Assembly (NCBI RefSeq): GCF_036867135.1
Contig: NZ_JBAJIJ010000001.1
Location: 1,612,001-1,676,000, forward strand
Direction of reading: 5' to 3'
Source of the DNA: Aeromicrobium sp. Sec7.5
GTDB taxonomy: Bacteria > Actinomycetota > Actinomycetes > Propionibacteriales > Nocardioidaceae
DNA: 64,000 nucleotides
Position 1 is the stretch's first letter. Each line of letters starts with the position of its first letter. Position numbers and translations under genes: made by a program. Under the pieces are notes generated by a model that had not been told where the DNA came from, ran no database searches, and saw only the letters and a list, made by a program, of their open reading frames with translations. Of the stretch, positions 42,528-51,721 are shown piece by piece.

Positions 42528-44161
42528 TCTCCACGACGATCCGACGGGCACGGCTCCTCGCCGTGCCCGTCGGGCTGCTCCTGCTCGCCTCGGGCGTCCT
42601 GGCGTCGCCCGCAGCGGCGCACGCCTCCCTCGTGTCCACGACCCCCGCGGACGGCGAGGTCCTGTCCGACGCGCCCGGCGAGATCACCCTGACCTTCACC
42701 GAGTCGGTGCGCCTGACCGACGGCATCGAGCTGCTCGCTGGCGACGGCACGCCGGTCGCTGCCGACGTCGGTGCGTCCGACGAGGTCGTCACGATCACCC
42801 CCGACGCTCCCCTGGCCGACGGCACCTACGTCGTCGGGTGGCGAGTCATCTCGGCCGACAGCCACCCGATCGCGGGGGGCCTGAGCTTCTCGGTCGGGGC
42901 GCCATCGGCCACGACGGTCGAGATCGCGACGACCGAGGCCCCCCGCGACGTGGACCTGCTCCGCAAGACCGCCGAGGCCGTCCGCTACGGCGGCGTCCTC
43001 GTGGCCGCCGGGCTCCTCCCGTTCGGACTCCTCGTGGCCGGCTCAGCCGTGCGTGACTCGTCGACGGCACGTCGCCGCGTGCTGCGGACCGGGGGTGTCG
43101 CCGCCGGACTGGCCGCGCTCGCGGCCGTCGCGCTGGCCCCCCTGACCACGCTCTGGCAGAACGCGAGCCCCCTCAGCGCCATCGGGGCCGTCCTGATCGA
43201 GGGCACGACGTGGCGGACCGAGACCGGAGCGGCAGCACTCCTGCTGGTCTGCGCGCTCGGCGTCGCTGTGCTGACCTTGCGCCGTGCCCCGGCGCTCGCG
43301 CTCGCCGCGGCGGCCGTCGCCGTGGGCTCCCTCGCCGTCGTCGGTCACACCCGGACCTTCGGGCCCGTGTCAGTGGTGCTCACGGCCGACGTCCTCCACA
43401 CGGTCACCGCCGCCCTGTGGGCCGGGGGCATCGTGGGTCTCGTGCTGCTGCTCACGGCCGGACGGGCGGTCCGAGCCGCCCTGGTGCAGCAGGCCGTCCG
43501 CCGGTTCTCCGCCCTCGCGCTCGTGTCGTTCGCGGTGCTGACGGTCTCGGGCGGCGTGCTCTGGTGGCGGGTGCCCGCCACGGTGGGCGACCTCCCGGAC
43601 AGCTCCTACGGCGTGCACCTGATCGTCAAGGTCGTGCTGGTCGGGGGCATCGTGCTGGTCGCCGCCTGGAACCTCCGCCACCTGCGGAGCCACCGCACGA
43701 TCGACCTCACCGCGCTGCGGCGCACCACCGCCGCCGAGGTGGCGCTCGTCGCCGTCGTCACGGCCGTGACCGCCGGCATGGTGACCCAGGTGCCGCGCAT
43801 CGCCGAGCCCGTTCCGGCGTCCGCCACCCCCGCGCCGGCTGAGCTCGACCTCGACCTCGGCGACGGGATCACGGCCACGCTCGTCCTGACCCCCGGAGGC
43901 GTCGGCACCAACAGCGCCCAGCTGACGGTGGTCGACTCCGCCGGCGGTCCCGTCACGGCGGTCGAGCCGCCACAGGTGTCCGTCGGGATCGAGGAGTTCG
44001 ACCTCGGCCCGTTCCGGCACGAGCTCGTCGCGGTCTCCCCCGGCTCCTACGAGGGCAGCATCGACCTGCCGATCGCCGGGACGTGGCGCATCGACGTCGG
44101 CGTGCGGACCTCGGTCTACGAACGCCCGTCCGACTCCGCCACCCTGGAGGTGACCGAATGA
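42524..44161 (+). CDS. CopC-CopD fusion copper protein
   Basis: Predicted protein of 545 residues from GTG 42524. The CopC part follows a signal peptide (AAAHASLVSTTPADGEVLSD; RVISADSHPIAGGLSFSVG). About eight helices of CopD follow (LTADVLHTVTAALWAGGIVG, HLIVKVVLVGGIVLVAAWNL), then a C-terminal extracytoplasmic FixH/YtkA-like domain (YEGSIDLPIAGTWRIDVGVR). Domain order equals that of Bacillus YcnJ. Flanked by two YcnI proteins, overlapping each by 4 bases. Confidence 0.92.
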   Translation: MISTTIRRARLLAVPVGLLLLASGVLASPAAAHASLVSTTPADGEVLSDAPGEITLTFTESVRLTDGIELLAGDGTPVAADVGASDEVVTITPDAPLADGTYVVGWRVISADSHPIAGGLSFSVGAPSATTVEIATTEAPRDVDLLRKTAEAVRYGGVLVAAGLLPFGLLVAGSAVRDSSTARRRVLRTGGVAAGLAALAAVALAPLTTLWQNASPLSAIGAVLIEGTTWRTETGAAALLLVCALGVAVLTLRRAPALALAAAAVAVGSLAVVGHTRTFGPVSVVLTADVLHTVTAALWAGGIVGLVLLLTAGRAVRAALVQQAVRRFSALALVSFAVLTVSGGVLWWRVPATVGDLPDSSYGVHLIVKVVLVGGIVLVAAWNLRHLRSHRTIDLTALRRTTAAEVALVAVVTAVTAGMVTQVPRIAEPVPASATPAPAELDLDLGDGITATLVLTPGGVGTNSAQLTVVDSAGGPVTAVEPPQVSVGIEEFDLGPFRHELVAVSPGSYEGSIDLPIAGTWRIDVGVRTSVYERPSDSATLEVTE

Positions 44162-44781
44162 CGAGGACCAGCATCCGCGGCTCCGCCGTCGTGACCGTGC
44201 TGACCTTCCTCCTGTGGTGCGGGGTGGCGCCGGCCTCGGCCCACGTGCTGCTGGAACAGGCCGTGCCGCTCGGTGACGGCTCCGTCGAGCTCACGATCAC
44301 GTTCGACCACAGCTGCGACGCGTCCCCCACGGTCGAGCTGTCGGTAGAGGTGCCCGAGGGCGCCGAGATCGTCGGTGGCACGGGTCCGGACGGTTGGACC
44401 GCGACACCCGGGGGCTCCCGCGTCGTCTTCACCGGGCCCGGCATCGGCGACGGGGCGAGTCCCCGCTTTACCGTCGTCGCCAGACTCACCGGGTCGGTCG
44501 GGCAGACCCTGCTCTTCCCGACGCGGCAGACGTGCGCCGACGGCGACGGGTACGACTGGGCCGACTCCTCGGAGTCCGAGGAGCGTCCCGCACCTCGGCT
44601 CATCGCCACCGAGGCCGTCCTGGCCGACGTCGTGTCGCCCGCGGCGGCACCTGCGCCGGCAGCCCTGCCCGACGAAGGGGCGTCCGCGACCCAGCTCGCC
44701 ATCATGTTCACGGTGCTCGCCGGAGCCGCCTACGTCGTCTCCCGCGCGCTCCTGGCCGGCGGCCGTGCGGGGAGCCGTTAG
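44158..44781 (+). CDS. YcnI-family (DUF1775) exported protein, second copy
   Basis: Predicted protein of 207 residues. Signal peptide to APASAHVLLEQ, mature N-terminal histidine, then TITFDHSCDASPTVELSVEV, DGWTATPGG (Trp of the copper site), FPTRQTCADGDGYDWAD and one C-terminal helix. It is shorter and divergent from the copy at 41808. Last gene of the copper operon; its stop codon TAG overlaps the -10 element of rocD. Confidence 0.88.
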   Translation: MTRTSIRGSAVVTVLTFLLWCGVAPASAHVLLEQAVPLGDGSVELTITFDHSCDASPTVELSVEVPEGAEIVGGTGPDGWTATPGGSRVVFTGPGIGDGASPRFTVVARLTGSVGQTLLFPTRQTCADGDGYDWADSSESEERPAPRLIATEAVLADVVSPAAAPAPAALPDEGASATQLAIMFTVLAGAAYVVSRALLAGGRAGSR

Positions 44782-44790
44782 CGTGGGGGC

Positions 44791-46002
44791 ATGGCTGAGC
44801 ATCTGACGACACAGTCCGTGATCGAGCTGGACGACGCGTGGGGGGCGCACAACTACCACCCGTTGCCCGTCGCGATCGCCGAGGCGGAGGGTGCGTGGGT
44901 CACCGACGTCGAGGGCCGCCGGTACCTGGACTTCCTCTCCGGCTACTCGGCACTGAACTTCGGTCACCGGCACCCCGCCCTGATCGCGGCGGTGCGTGAC
45001 CAGCTCGACCGGCTCACCCTCACGTCGCGGGCGTTCCACAACGACCGCTTCGGCGCCTTCTGCCGTGACCTCGCCGAGCTGACCGGGACCGAGATGGTCC
45101 TCACGATGAACACCGGCGCCGAAGCCGTCGAGTCGGCCATCAAGGTCGCGCGCAAGTGGGCGTACGAGGTCAAGGGCGTCGCCTTCGACTCGGCCGAGAT
45201 CATCGTGGCCGCCGGGAACTTCCACGGACGCACCACCACGATCGTCTCGTTCTCCGACGATCCCGCGGCGCACGACAACTACGGTCCGTTCACGCCCGGG
45301 TTCGTCACCGTGCCGTACGGCGACGCGCAGGCCGTGCGGGACGCGATCGGCCCGAACACCGCGGCCGTCCTGATGGAGCCGATCCAGGGCGAGGCCGGGG
45401 TCGTCGTGCCGCCGGAGGGGTTCTGGGCCGACGTCCGCGAGGCGTGCGACGAGAACGACGTGCTGCTCATCGCCGACGAGATCCAGTCGGGCCTGGCCCG
45501 CACCGGCACCCTGTTCGCGCTCGACCACGAGGGCGTGCGGGCCGACCTCTACACGCTGGGCAAGGCCCTCGGCGGCGGCATCATCCCGGTCTCGGCCGTG
45601 GTCGGGCGTCGTGACGTGCTCGGCGTCCTGAAGCCGGGCCAGCACGGCTCGACCTTCGGCGGGTACCCCGTCGCCGCCGCGGTCGGCCACGCCGTGGTCG
45701 ACCTGCTGCGCACCGGGGAGTTCCAGGAGCGTTCGACCGAGCTCGGCGCCCACCTGCACGGCCGGCTGAACGACCTGGTCGGCCACGGCGTCGCTGCCGT
45801 CCGCGGCCGCGGCCTCTGGGCCGGGGTCGACATCGACCCGGCCGCCAAGACCGGCCGCGAGGTCTCGATGGCGCTGCGCGACCAGGGCGTCCTCTGCAAG
45901 GAGACGCACGAGCGCACGCTGCGGATGGCTCCCCCGCTCGTCATCACCCGCGACGAGATCGACCACGCCGTCGACGCCCTCGCTACGGCCCTGCAGGCAT
46001 AG
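44791..46002 (+). CDS. rocD: Ornithine aminotransferase
   Basis: Predicted protein of 403 residues. NYHPLPVAIAEAEGAWVTDV, YSALNFGHRHP, MNTGAEAVESAIKVARKWAY, EPIQGEAGVVVPPEGFW, LIADEIQSGLARTG and the PLP lysine in YTLGKALGGGIIPVSAV identify class III aminotransferase RocD. It converts ornithine and 2-oxoglutarate to glutamate semialdehyde and glutamate. ATG 44791 lies 6 bases after TAGCGT. No other arginine-degradation gene is adjacent. Confidence 0.95.
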   Translation: MAEHLTTQSVIELDDAWGAHNYHPLPVAIAEAEGAWVTDVEGRRYLDFLSGYSALNFGHRHPALIAAVRDQLDRLTLTSRAFHNDRFGAFCRDLAELTGTEMVLTMNTGAEAVESAIKVARKWAYEVKGVAFDSAEIIVAAGNFHGRTTTIVSFSDDPAAHDNYGPFTPGFVTVPYGDAQAVRDAIGPNTAAVLMEPIQGEAGVVVPPEGFWADVREACDENDVLLIADEIQSGLARTGTLFALDHEGVRADLYTLGKALGGGIIPVSAVVGRRDVLGVLKPGQHGSTFGGYPVAAAVGHAVVDLLRTGEFQERSTELGAHLHGRLNDLVGHGVAAVRGRGLWAGVDIDPAAKTGREVSMALRDQGVLCKETHERTLRMAPPLVITRDEIDHAVDALATALQA

Positions 46003-46087
46003 GGCGGGTCACCCGCCAGAGCTGGTGGTGCCGACAAGCAGCATGGACCATCGGCGGATCGTGCGGTCGGCGGGCGTCCGCGGTGGG

Positions 46088-46200
46088 ACCGAGGATGATG
46101 CATCCGGGTAGCCAGGACGACCCCGCTGCATCACCGTGTGTCCTCCAGCGACCGAGGACGATGCATTCGGGACGCGCGAGGTACCGCGATGCATCATCCC
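46088..46200. repeat. Tandem hairpin-forming repeat, two units of about 60 bp
   Basis: Unit 1 begins at 46088 and unit 2 at 46151 (period 63). Their first 21 bases agree at 19 positions (common core GATGCAT flanked by ACCGAGGA and CGGG). Each unit carries a reversed arm: CGCTGCATCACC (46124-46135) and CGCGATGCATCATCC (46185-46199), so each can fold into an imperfect hairpin. It lies between convergent genes. It resembles REP-type palindromic elements. Confidence 0.65.
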
Positions 46201-46270
46201 CCGTCCGACGTCGGCCGAGGTCAGACCCTTCGGTCGGTGCCGCTTGTCAGGGACCGGCAGGGCCCAGCCG

Positions 46271-47443
46271 TCAGGCGCGGGCGCGACCCCGCTTGCGCAG
46301 CAGGCCGAGCGGGAACGGTTCGGCCGGGAGGCCGGCCTCGATCGCAGCGGCGTAGTGGCCGACGAGCTCCCCGCAGACCGACGACCATCGGCGGTCCTGC
46401 ACGGCGCGGCGCGCCGCCGTGCCGAACGCGCGGCGCTTCGACTCGTCGCCGGTGAGGTCACGGACGTGGTTGGCCATGGCGGCCAGGTCGCCGGGCGGGT
46501 AGAGCCAGCCCGTGCGGCTGTGGTCCACGAGGTCGAGCGGGCCGCCCTTCGCGACTGCTACGACCGGGACGCCCGCAGCGAGGCCCTCCTGCACGACCTG
46601 GCAGAAGGTCTCCGTCTCCCCCGGGTGCACCATGACGTCCAGGCTCGCGACGTGCCGCCCGAGCTCGGCCCCGTGCAGCATGCCGGTGAAGTGGGCTCCC
46701 GGCAGCGCGGCCGCGAGCTTCGCGCGGTCCGGCCCGTCACCGACGACCACGACCCGGATGCCCGGCACGCCGGCGAGAGCGGCCAGGTCCGTGACCTGCT
46801 TCTCGGGCGCCAGGCGGCCGACGAAGCCAACGAGCTTCTCGCCGTTCGGGGCCAGCTCGCGGCGCAGTGCCTCGTCACGGTGGTCGGGCGAGAACCGCGC
46901 GGAGTCGACGCCCCGTCGCCAGATGCGGATGCGCTGCACCCCCTGCGCCTCGAGCGCGGCCACCGCGCTCGAGGACGGGGCGAGAGTCAGCGCAGCGCGA
47001 TCGTGGATGTCGCACACGCGACGCCACAGCAGACGCTCGGCCCACGGCATCCCGTACTCGGCGGCGTACGCCGGGACGTCGGTCTGGTAGATCGCGACGG
47101 TCGGCACGTCGAGCTCGCGGGCCGCGAGCGTCGCCCGCCAGCCCAGCACGAACGGCGAGGCCAGGTGGACGACGTCGGGACCGAAGTCCTCGAGCAGGCG
47201 CTGCAGGCGCGCCACGCCACCCGTCGCGACGCGCACGTCCGGGTACATCGGAAGCGACCACGACGGGACCGTGACGACCTGGGCGCCGTGCACCTCGGAC
47301 GGCACCTTCCCCGCGGTGCTGTCCGGCACGATCACGAGGACGTCGTCACCACGACGCTCGAGGTGCTGCAGCACGTGCAGCACCGACGTGACCACTCCGT
47401 TGGTCTGCGGGAGGAACGACTCAGCGACGATGGCAATCCTCAT
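46271..47443 (-). CDS. Glycosyltransferase family 4 (mannosyltransferase-like)
   Basis: Predicted protein of 390 residues. MRIAIVAESFLPQTNGVVTS and VLHVLQHLERRG are the GT4 acceptor-side start; VGFVGRLAPEKQV, VVVGDGPDRAKL and MVHPGETETFCQVVQEGLAAG are the nucleotide-sugar site (EX7E). It resembles the GDP-mannose-dependent MgtA/PimB-type transferases of actinomycetes. No sugar genes lie next to it. The ATG at 47443 starts the conserved part; a longer upstream frame is ignored. Confidence 0.9.
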   Translation of the reverse strand: MRIAIVAESFLPQTNGVVTSVLHVLQHLERRGDDVLVIVPDSTAGKVPSEVHGAQVVTVPSWSLPMYPDVRVATGGVARLQRLLEDFGPDVVHLASPFVLGWRATLAARELDVPTVAIYQTDVPAYAAEYGMPWAERLLWRRVCDIHDRAALTLAPSSSAVAALEAQGVQRIRIWRRGVDSARFSPDHRDEALRRELAPNGEKLVGFVGRLAPEKQVTDLAALAGVPGIRVVVVGDGPDRAKLAAALPGAHFTGMLHGAELGRHVASLDVMVHPGETETFCQVVQEGLAAGVPVVAVAKGGPLDLVDHSRTGWLYPPGDLAAMANHVRDLTGDESKRRAFGTAARRAVQDRRWSSVCGELVGHYAAAIEAGLPAEPFPLGLLRKRGRARA

Positions 47444-47554
47444 GCCACCCACGTTCGAGGCGCCGTCTGACGGGACGGAGACGTCACGATGACGTGTCGG
47501 CGAACGGCGGGTGCGCGTGAGGGTGGGCTGCGTCACGTCGCGGGCACGCCGGGA

Positions 47555-48139
47555 TCAGGGACGCGTGTCGTAGTCCTTCTGCTGCGCCGGCAGCGGCTGG
47601 CCGAGCAGGTCCAACAACGGCACGAGATCGGCGCCGAAGCTCACGAGCGCCGCGTGCTCGGCGGTCAGGAAGCCGGTCTCGACCATCGAGTCGACCAGCG
47701 TGGAGAGGGGCTGCCAGAAGCCGCCCACGTCGTAGAACGCGCTGCGCTTGGCGTGGATGCCGAGCTGGGTCCAGGTCCACTGCTCGGTGATCTCCTCGAG
47801 CGTGCCCATGCCGCCGGGCAGCGCCAGGAAGGCGTCGGCCCGCTCGGCCATGATCGCCTTGCGCTCGTGCATCGTCTCGACGACGTGCAGCTCGGTCAGT
47901 CCGGCGTGGGCCACCTCGCGCTCGTCGAGCGACCGCGGGATCACGCCCACCACCTCACCGCCGGCGGCCACCGCGGCATCGGCGACGGCGCCCATCAGTC
48001 CCACCCGGCCGCCGCCGTAGACCAGCGTGATGCCCCGCTCGGCCAGCGTGCGGCCGACCTCGACGGCTGCCGCCTCGTACGCCGGGTCGGTGCCGAACCG
48101 CGAGCCGCAGAACACCGCGACGGACGACAGGCCGGTCAT
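47555..48139 (-). CDS. LOG family protein (TIGR00730, cytokinin riboside 5'-monophosphate phosphoribohydrolase-like)
   Basis: Predicted protein of 194 residues. [58 protein letters not shown] and [12 protein letters not shown] contain the PGGxGTxxE signature of LOG enzymes. It would cleave nucleoside 5'-monophosphates to the base and ribose 5-phosphate. Start overlaps the end of the phosphatase gene upstream (ATGA). Confidence 0.92.
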   Translation of the reverse strand: MTGLSSVAVFCGSRFGTDPAYEAAAVEVGRTLAERGITLVYGGGRVGLMGAVADAAVAAGGEVVGVIPRSLDEREVAHAGLTELHVVETMHERKAIMAERADAFLALPGGMGTLEEITEQWTWTQLGIHAKRSAFYDVGGFWQPLSTLVDSMVETGFLTAEHAALVSFGADLVPLLDLLGQPLPAQQKDYDTRP

Positions 48140-48909
48140 GACTGCTCCCCCGTGAGTCGCGCGGTGAGCTCTCGCGCCGCCGTGGGCGGTCCGGCGGTCG
48201 ACCAGAGCAGCCCCCCGAGCTCGAGCTGGACGGCACTGCAGCCCGCGCCCGCCACGATCGCCGCACCGGGGAGCCAGTCCCACGCCGGCGTGCTGTGCTG
48301 GAACCAGGCCCCGAGGCGACCGGTGGCCACCCCGACCAGGTCCATCGAGCCCGAGCCGAGCATCCGGAGGGTCGCCGCGCCCGACGCCGCGCGCAGGAAC
48401 GGCTCGCGCACGTGGTCGTGGTCGATGCCGCTGGGGTGCAGGTAGCTCGCGACGCTGAGACCGGACAGCTCAGCGTCCTCGCGGGCGTCGATCGGCTGCC
48501 CGTTGGCGGTCGTGGGCAGCTCCGGCCCCCCGACCCAGACCGTGCCGCTCGCGTGGTGCGCGACCGCACCGAGCACCGCGACGTCGTCGACCGTCAAGGC
48601 GATCGCCGAGCACCAGTAGTCCGAGCCCGAGGCGAAGTTGTAGGTGCCGTCGACCGGGTCGATGACCCACCGGCGGCCCGACGTGCCCTCGCGGGCGGCG
48701 CCCTCCTCGCCGAGCAGCCCGTCGTCGGGCCGTTCGGTCGTGAGCGCCTGCACCACGAGCTCCTCGGCGGCGTGGTCGGCGTCGGTCACGACGTCGGAGA
48801 CCGAGGTCTTCCTCGCGACCTCGAGGCCGTCGGTCCGCATGTGCGCGGCGAGCCGTGCGGCGTCGGTGACGAGTCGGGCGGCGAGCTGGGCGTCGTCGAT
48901 CAGGGTCAC
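48136..48909 (-). CDS. Inositol monophosphatase family enzyme
   Basis: Predicted protein of 257 residues. [29 protein letters not shown] and [20 protein letters not shown] form the metal sites, and [15 protein letters not shown] the closing motif. It may dephosphorylate inositol phosphate or histidinol phosphate (HisN); sequence cannot decide. GTG 48909 follows TAGGGT by 6 bases (leaderless). Coupled to the LOG gene. Confidence 0.92.
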   Translation of the reverse strand: MTLIDDAQLAARLVTDAARLAAHMRTDGLEVARKTSVSDVVTDADHAAEELVVQALTTERPDDGLLGEEGAAREGTSGRRWVIDPVDGTYNFASGSDYWCSAIALTVDDVAVLGAVAHHASGTVWVGGPELPTTANGQPIDAREDAELSGLSVASYLHPSGIDHDHVREPFLRAASGAATLRMLGSGSMDLVGVATGRLGAWFQHSTPAWDWLPGAAIVAGAGCSAVQLELGGLLWSTAGPPTAARELTARLTGEQS

Positions 48910-48918
48910 GGCCAGACC

Positions 48919-49833
48919 CTAGCCGGTCGGCCCCGACACGCCGTCGGGCCGGGCACGGGTCGCAGGATCGGCGGAGCCCGGCCGACGGCCGGCCGTGATC
49001 GCGAAGCCGAACGCCGTGGCCAGGACGTACATGAGGATCGAGTAGACCGCGGCCGGGATCGCCACCTCGGTGCTGTCGAGGACGCTCAGCGCGATCGTCA
49101 GCGCGATGGTCGTGTTGTGGATGCCGATCTCCATCGAGGTCGCGACGGCCTGGGCGTGGTCGAGCCGCAGGACCCGGGCGCCGAGGTAGCCGAGGCTCAG
49201 GCTGATCAGGCAGAACAGGCCGGCCACGATCCCGACCTGCTGGACGTAGTCGGCGATGTTCTCCCGCTCCCCCAGGATCGCGCCGATCGAGACGGCCACG
49301 AGCACAGCGATGGAGAACACCCGGACGGGGCGGTCAGCGCGGGCGGCGAACGCCGCGCTGCGTCGGCGGACCGCCATCCCGATCGCGACCGGGACCAGCA
49401 CGATCGCCACGACCTGCACGACCTTGCCCAGCTGGAGGCCCAGCTCACCGTCCGCGTCGAAGTAGCTGATCGCGAAGTTCGTGACCAGCGGGATCGTCAT
49501 GGCCGCGAGCACGGAATTGACCGCCGTCAACGTCACGTTGAGCGCCACGTCGCCGTGGAAGAGGTGGCTGAACAGGTTCGCGGTGGTGCCACCGGGCGAG
49601 GCCGCGAGGAGCATCACGCCGACGGCGAGCAACGGGTCGAGGTCGAACGCCGTGACGAGTCCGAACGCGATGACCGGCAGCACCAGGACCTGGATCACGA
49701 GCGCCACCACGACCGCACGCGGCGATCGCGCCACCCGCCGGAAGTCGCCCACCGTCAGGCTGAGGCCGAGGCCGAACATGATGATCGCCAGCGCCACCGG
49801 CAGCCCGGTCGTGATGAGGGCCGAGTCGTTCAT
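48919..49833 (-). CDS. Bile acid:sodium symporter family protein
   Basis: Predicted protein of 304 residues with about nine helices. ALAIIMFGLGLSLTVGDFRR, LLAASPGGTTANLFSHLFHG and ATSMEIGIHNTTIALTIALS (the crossed helices with the Na+ site residues) are typical of BASS transporters. The substrate in bacteria is usually an organic anion. ATG 49833 lies 6 bases after TAGGGT (leaderless). Confidence 0.92.
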   Translation of the reverse strand: MNDSALITTGLPVALAIIMFGLGLSLTVGDFRRVARSPRAVVVALVIQVLVLPVIAFGLVTAFDLDPLLAVGVMLLAASPGGTTANLFSHLFHGDVALNVTLTAVNSVLAAMTIPLVTNFAISYFDADGELGLQLGKVVQVVAIVLVPVAIGMAVRRRSAAFAARADRPVRVFSIAVLVAVSIGAILGERENIADYVQQVGIVAGLFCLISLSLGYLGARVLRLDHAQAVATSMEIGIHNTTIALTIALSVLDSTEVAIPAAVYSILMYVLATAFGFAITAGRRPGSADPATRARPDGVSGPTG

Positions 49834-49866
49834 CGAACCACCCTAGGTGAGATGCAGGTCACATCC

Positions 49867-50484
49867 TTAGTGCAGCACCCGGTAGACCAGGTGCGTCACG
49901 TGCTCGGTGGCACGGCAGGAGACCTGCTCGAGCCGGACGCCCGGCACCCCGTCGAACAGGCGCTGACCGCCGCCGAACACCACGGGGGCCACGTGCAGGC
50001 GCAGCTCGTCGACCAGACCTGCCGCCAGGCACTGGTTGAGGGTCGTGACCCCACCCGCGATCGAGACACGTCCCCCCTCGCCGGCACGGTCGCCGGCCAC
50101 GGCCACAGCGCGATGGAAGGCGTCCCTGAGGCCGCTCGTCACGAACGTGAACGTCGTCCCTCCGGCCATCGCCAGCGGCTCCCGCTCGTGGTGGGTCACC
50201 ACGAACACCGGGGCGCGGTAGGGCGGGTCGTCGCCCCACCAGCCGGTCCAGCCGAGGTCGTGCTCGCCGCGGCCGGGAGTGAACATGTTGCGGCCCATCA
50301 CGTAGGCATCGGCGCCGACGGCCGACCCGATCTCGGCCGCGTTGGCGTCGACGTCGCCGAACCTCCAGCGCGCGAACATCTCGAAGTCGCAGTCGCCGAA
50401 GGGACTCTCGCTGGTCTGGCTCCGGTCGGGACCAGCGGCGTACCCGTCGAGCGAGACCATCACGTTGGCGGTCACGTGCACCAT
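49867..50484 (-). CDS. Dihydrofolate reductase family protein (RibD C-terminal fold)
   Basis: Predicted protein of 205 residues. VTANVMVSLDGYAAGPDRSQ, ADAYVMGRNMFTPGRG, VSIAGGVTTLNQCLAAGLVD and ELRLHVAPVVFGGGQRLFDG match this NADPH-binding family. Not orthologous to the copy at 6060. GAGGAG precedes ATG 50484. Function unknown. Confidence 0.88.
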   Translation of the reverse strand: MVHVTANVMVSLDGYAAGPDRSQTSESPFGDCDFEMFARWRFGDVDANAAEIGSAVGADAYVMGRNMFTPGRGEHDLGWTGWWGDDPPYRAPVFVVTHHEREPLAMAGGTTFTFVTSGLRDAFHRAVAVAGDRAGEGGRVSIAGGVTTLNQCLAAGLVDELRLHVAPVVFGGGQRLFDGVPGVRLEQVSCRATEHVTHLVYRVLH

Positions 50485-50527
50485 GGTCGACTCCTCGAGC
50501 TCGCTGGTGCTCGCAGACTAGCCATGA

Positions 50528-51721
50528 TCAGGCCGGCTCGGCACCCATCCGCATGCGCGACGGGCGCCGTGACGCCCCGAGGCGCTCCGCGACGGGCAGG
50601 GCCGCCCGCATGACCCGCAGCACGTTGCCGCCCGCGAGCAGCTCGCAGTCGGCGTCCGACCAGCCGCGCGCCACGAGCTCGGCGAAGAGTGCCGGGTAGC
50701 CCGACACGTCCGGTAGGTCGTCCGGGAAGTCCGGCGTGCCGTCGTAGTCGCCACCGATGCCGATGCCCTCGATGCCGACGATCGACCTCGCGTGCTCGAG
50801 GTGGTCGGCGACCTGGCTCAGGGTCGTGCGGGGCGGCGGGTCGGCGGCGATGAACTCCTGGCGAGCCCCCTCGCGCGATCCGCGGGTGCCGCCCGCGACG
50901 CCCCGGAGTCGAAGATGATCCTCCAGGCGCACCTGCCAGGCGTGGTACTCGGCCGACACGAACTCCGGCACGAAGCTGACCATGCACAGGCCACCGTTGT
51001 CCCGCAGTCGGTGCAGCACCTCGTCGGGCACGTTGCGCGGGTGGTCGACCAGGGCGCGACAGCACGAGTGGCTGAAGATGACGGGCGCCTCGGTCACGTC
51101 GAGGGCGTCGTTCATGGTCTCGATCGAGACGTGCGACAGGTCGACCAGCATGCCGATCCGGTTCATCTCGGCCACGATCTCCCGGCCGAACCGGGTGAGT
51201 CCGTGGGCCGCGGGGACGTCGGTCGCGGAGTCGGCCCACGGGACGTTGCGGTCGTGCGTCAGCGTGAGGTAGCGGACCCCCAGCATGTGGAGGGTCCGGA
51301 GCGCACCGAGGGAGTTGCCGATCGAGTGACCACCCTCGGCACCGATCAGGCACGCGATGCGCCCCTCCTCCTGCGCGGCCATCACGTCGTCGGCGGTGAC
51401 GGCGAGGCGGAAGTCACCGGGGTAGGCGGCGATCATCTGGTGCACGAAGTCGATCTGCTCGAGCGTCGCCACGAGGGCACCGTCGTCGGCCAGGTCGGTC
51501 GGGACCCACACGGACCAGAACTGCGCGCCCACGTGTCCGGCGCGCAGCCGACGCAGGTCGGTGTGCGTGAGGTCGGCGGTGTCGTGGAGGTCGAGCGCCT
51601 CCAGGTCGTAGTCGGCGACCTCGCGCGCGACCCACGGCAGGTCGTTGTGGCCGTCGATGATCGGCTGCCGCTTCAGGATCGCCGAGGCCCGGGCGAGCTG
51701 TTCGGCCTGCGTGGTCGTCAT
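50528..51721 (-). CDS. Membrane dipeptidase-type peptidase (M19)
   Basis: Predicted protein of 397 residues. IIDGHNDLPWVAREVADYDL (first metal motif HND), IACLIGAEGGHSIGNSLGAL (bridging Glu), VDLSHVS and VIFSHSCCRALVDHPRNVPD are the zinc-site motifs of renal dipeptidase. Such enzymes accept dipeptides with C-terminal D-residues. It overlaps the racemase gene by 4 bases and is the last gene of the operon starting at 53969. Confidence 0.93.
   Translation of the reverse strand: MTTTQAEQLARASAILKRQPIIDGHNDLPWVAREVADYDLEALDLHDTADLTHTDLRRLRAGHVGAQFWSVWVPTDLADDGALVATLEQIDFVHQMIAAYPGDFRLAVTADDVMAAQEEGRIACLIGAEGGHSIGNSLGALRTLHMLGVRYLTLTHDRNVPWADSATDVPAAHGLTRFGREIVAEMNRIGMLVDLSHVSIETMNDALDVTEAPVIFSHSCCRALVDHPRNVPDEVLHRLRDNGGLCMVSFVPEFVSAEYHAWQVRLEDHLRLRGVAGGTRGSREGARQEFIAADPPPRTTLSQVADHLEHARSIVGIEGIGIGGDYDGTPDFPDDLPDVSGYPALFAELVARGWSDADCELLAGGNVLRVMRAALPVAERLGASRRPSRMRMGAEPA

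Noticed and set aside
46088..46200. Short CRISPR-like array
   Set aside because: Only two imperfect units, each self-complementary, with no cas genes.
48295..50613. Very long open frame (772 codons) on the plus strand
   Set aside because: It runs antisense to the phosphatase, symporter and reductase genes, is rich in R, H, D and V, and has no family resemblance; a GC-rich shadow.
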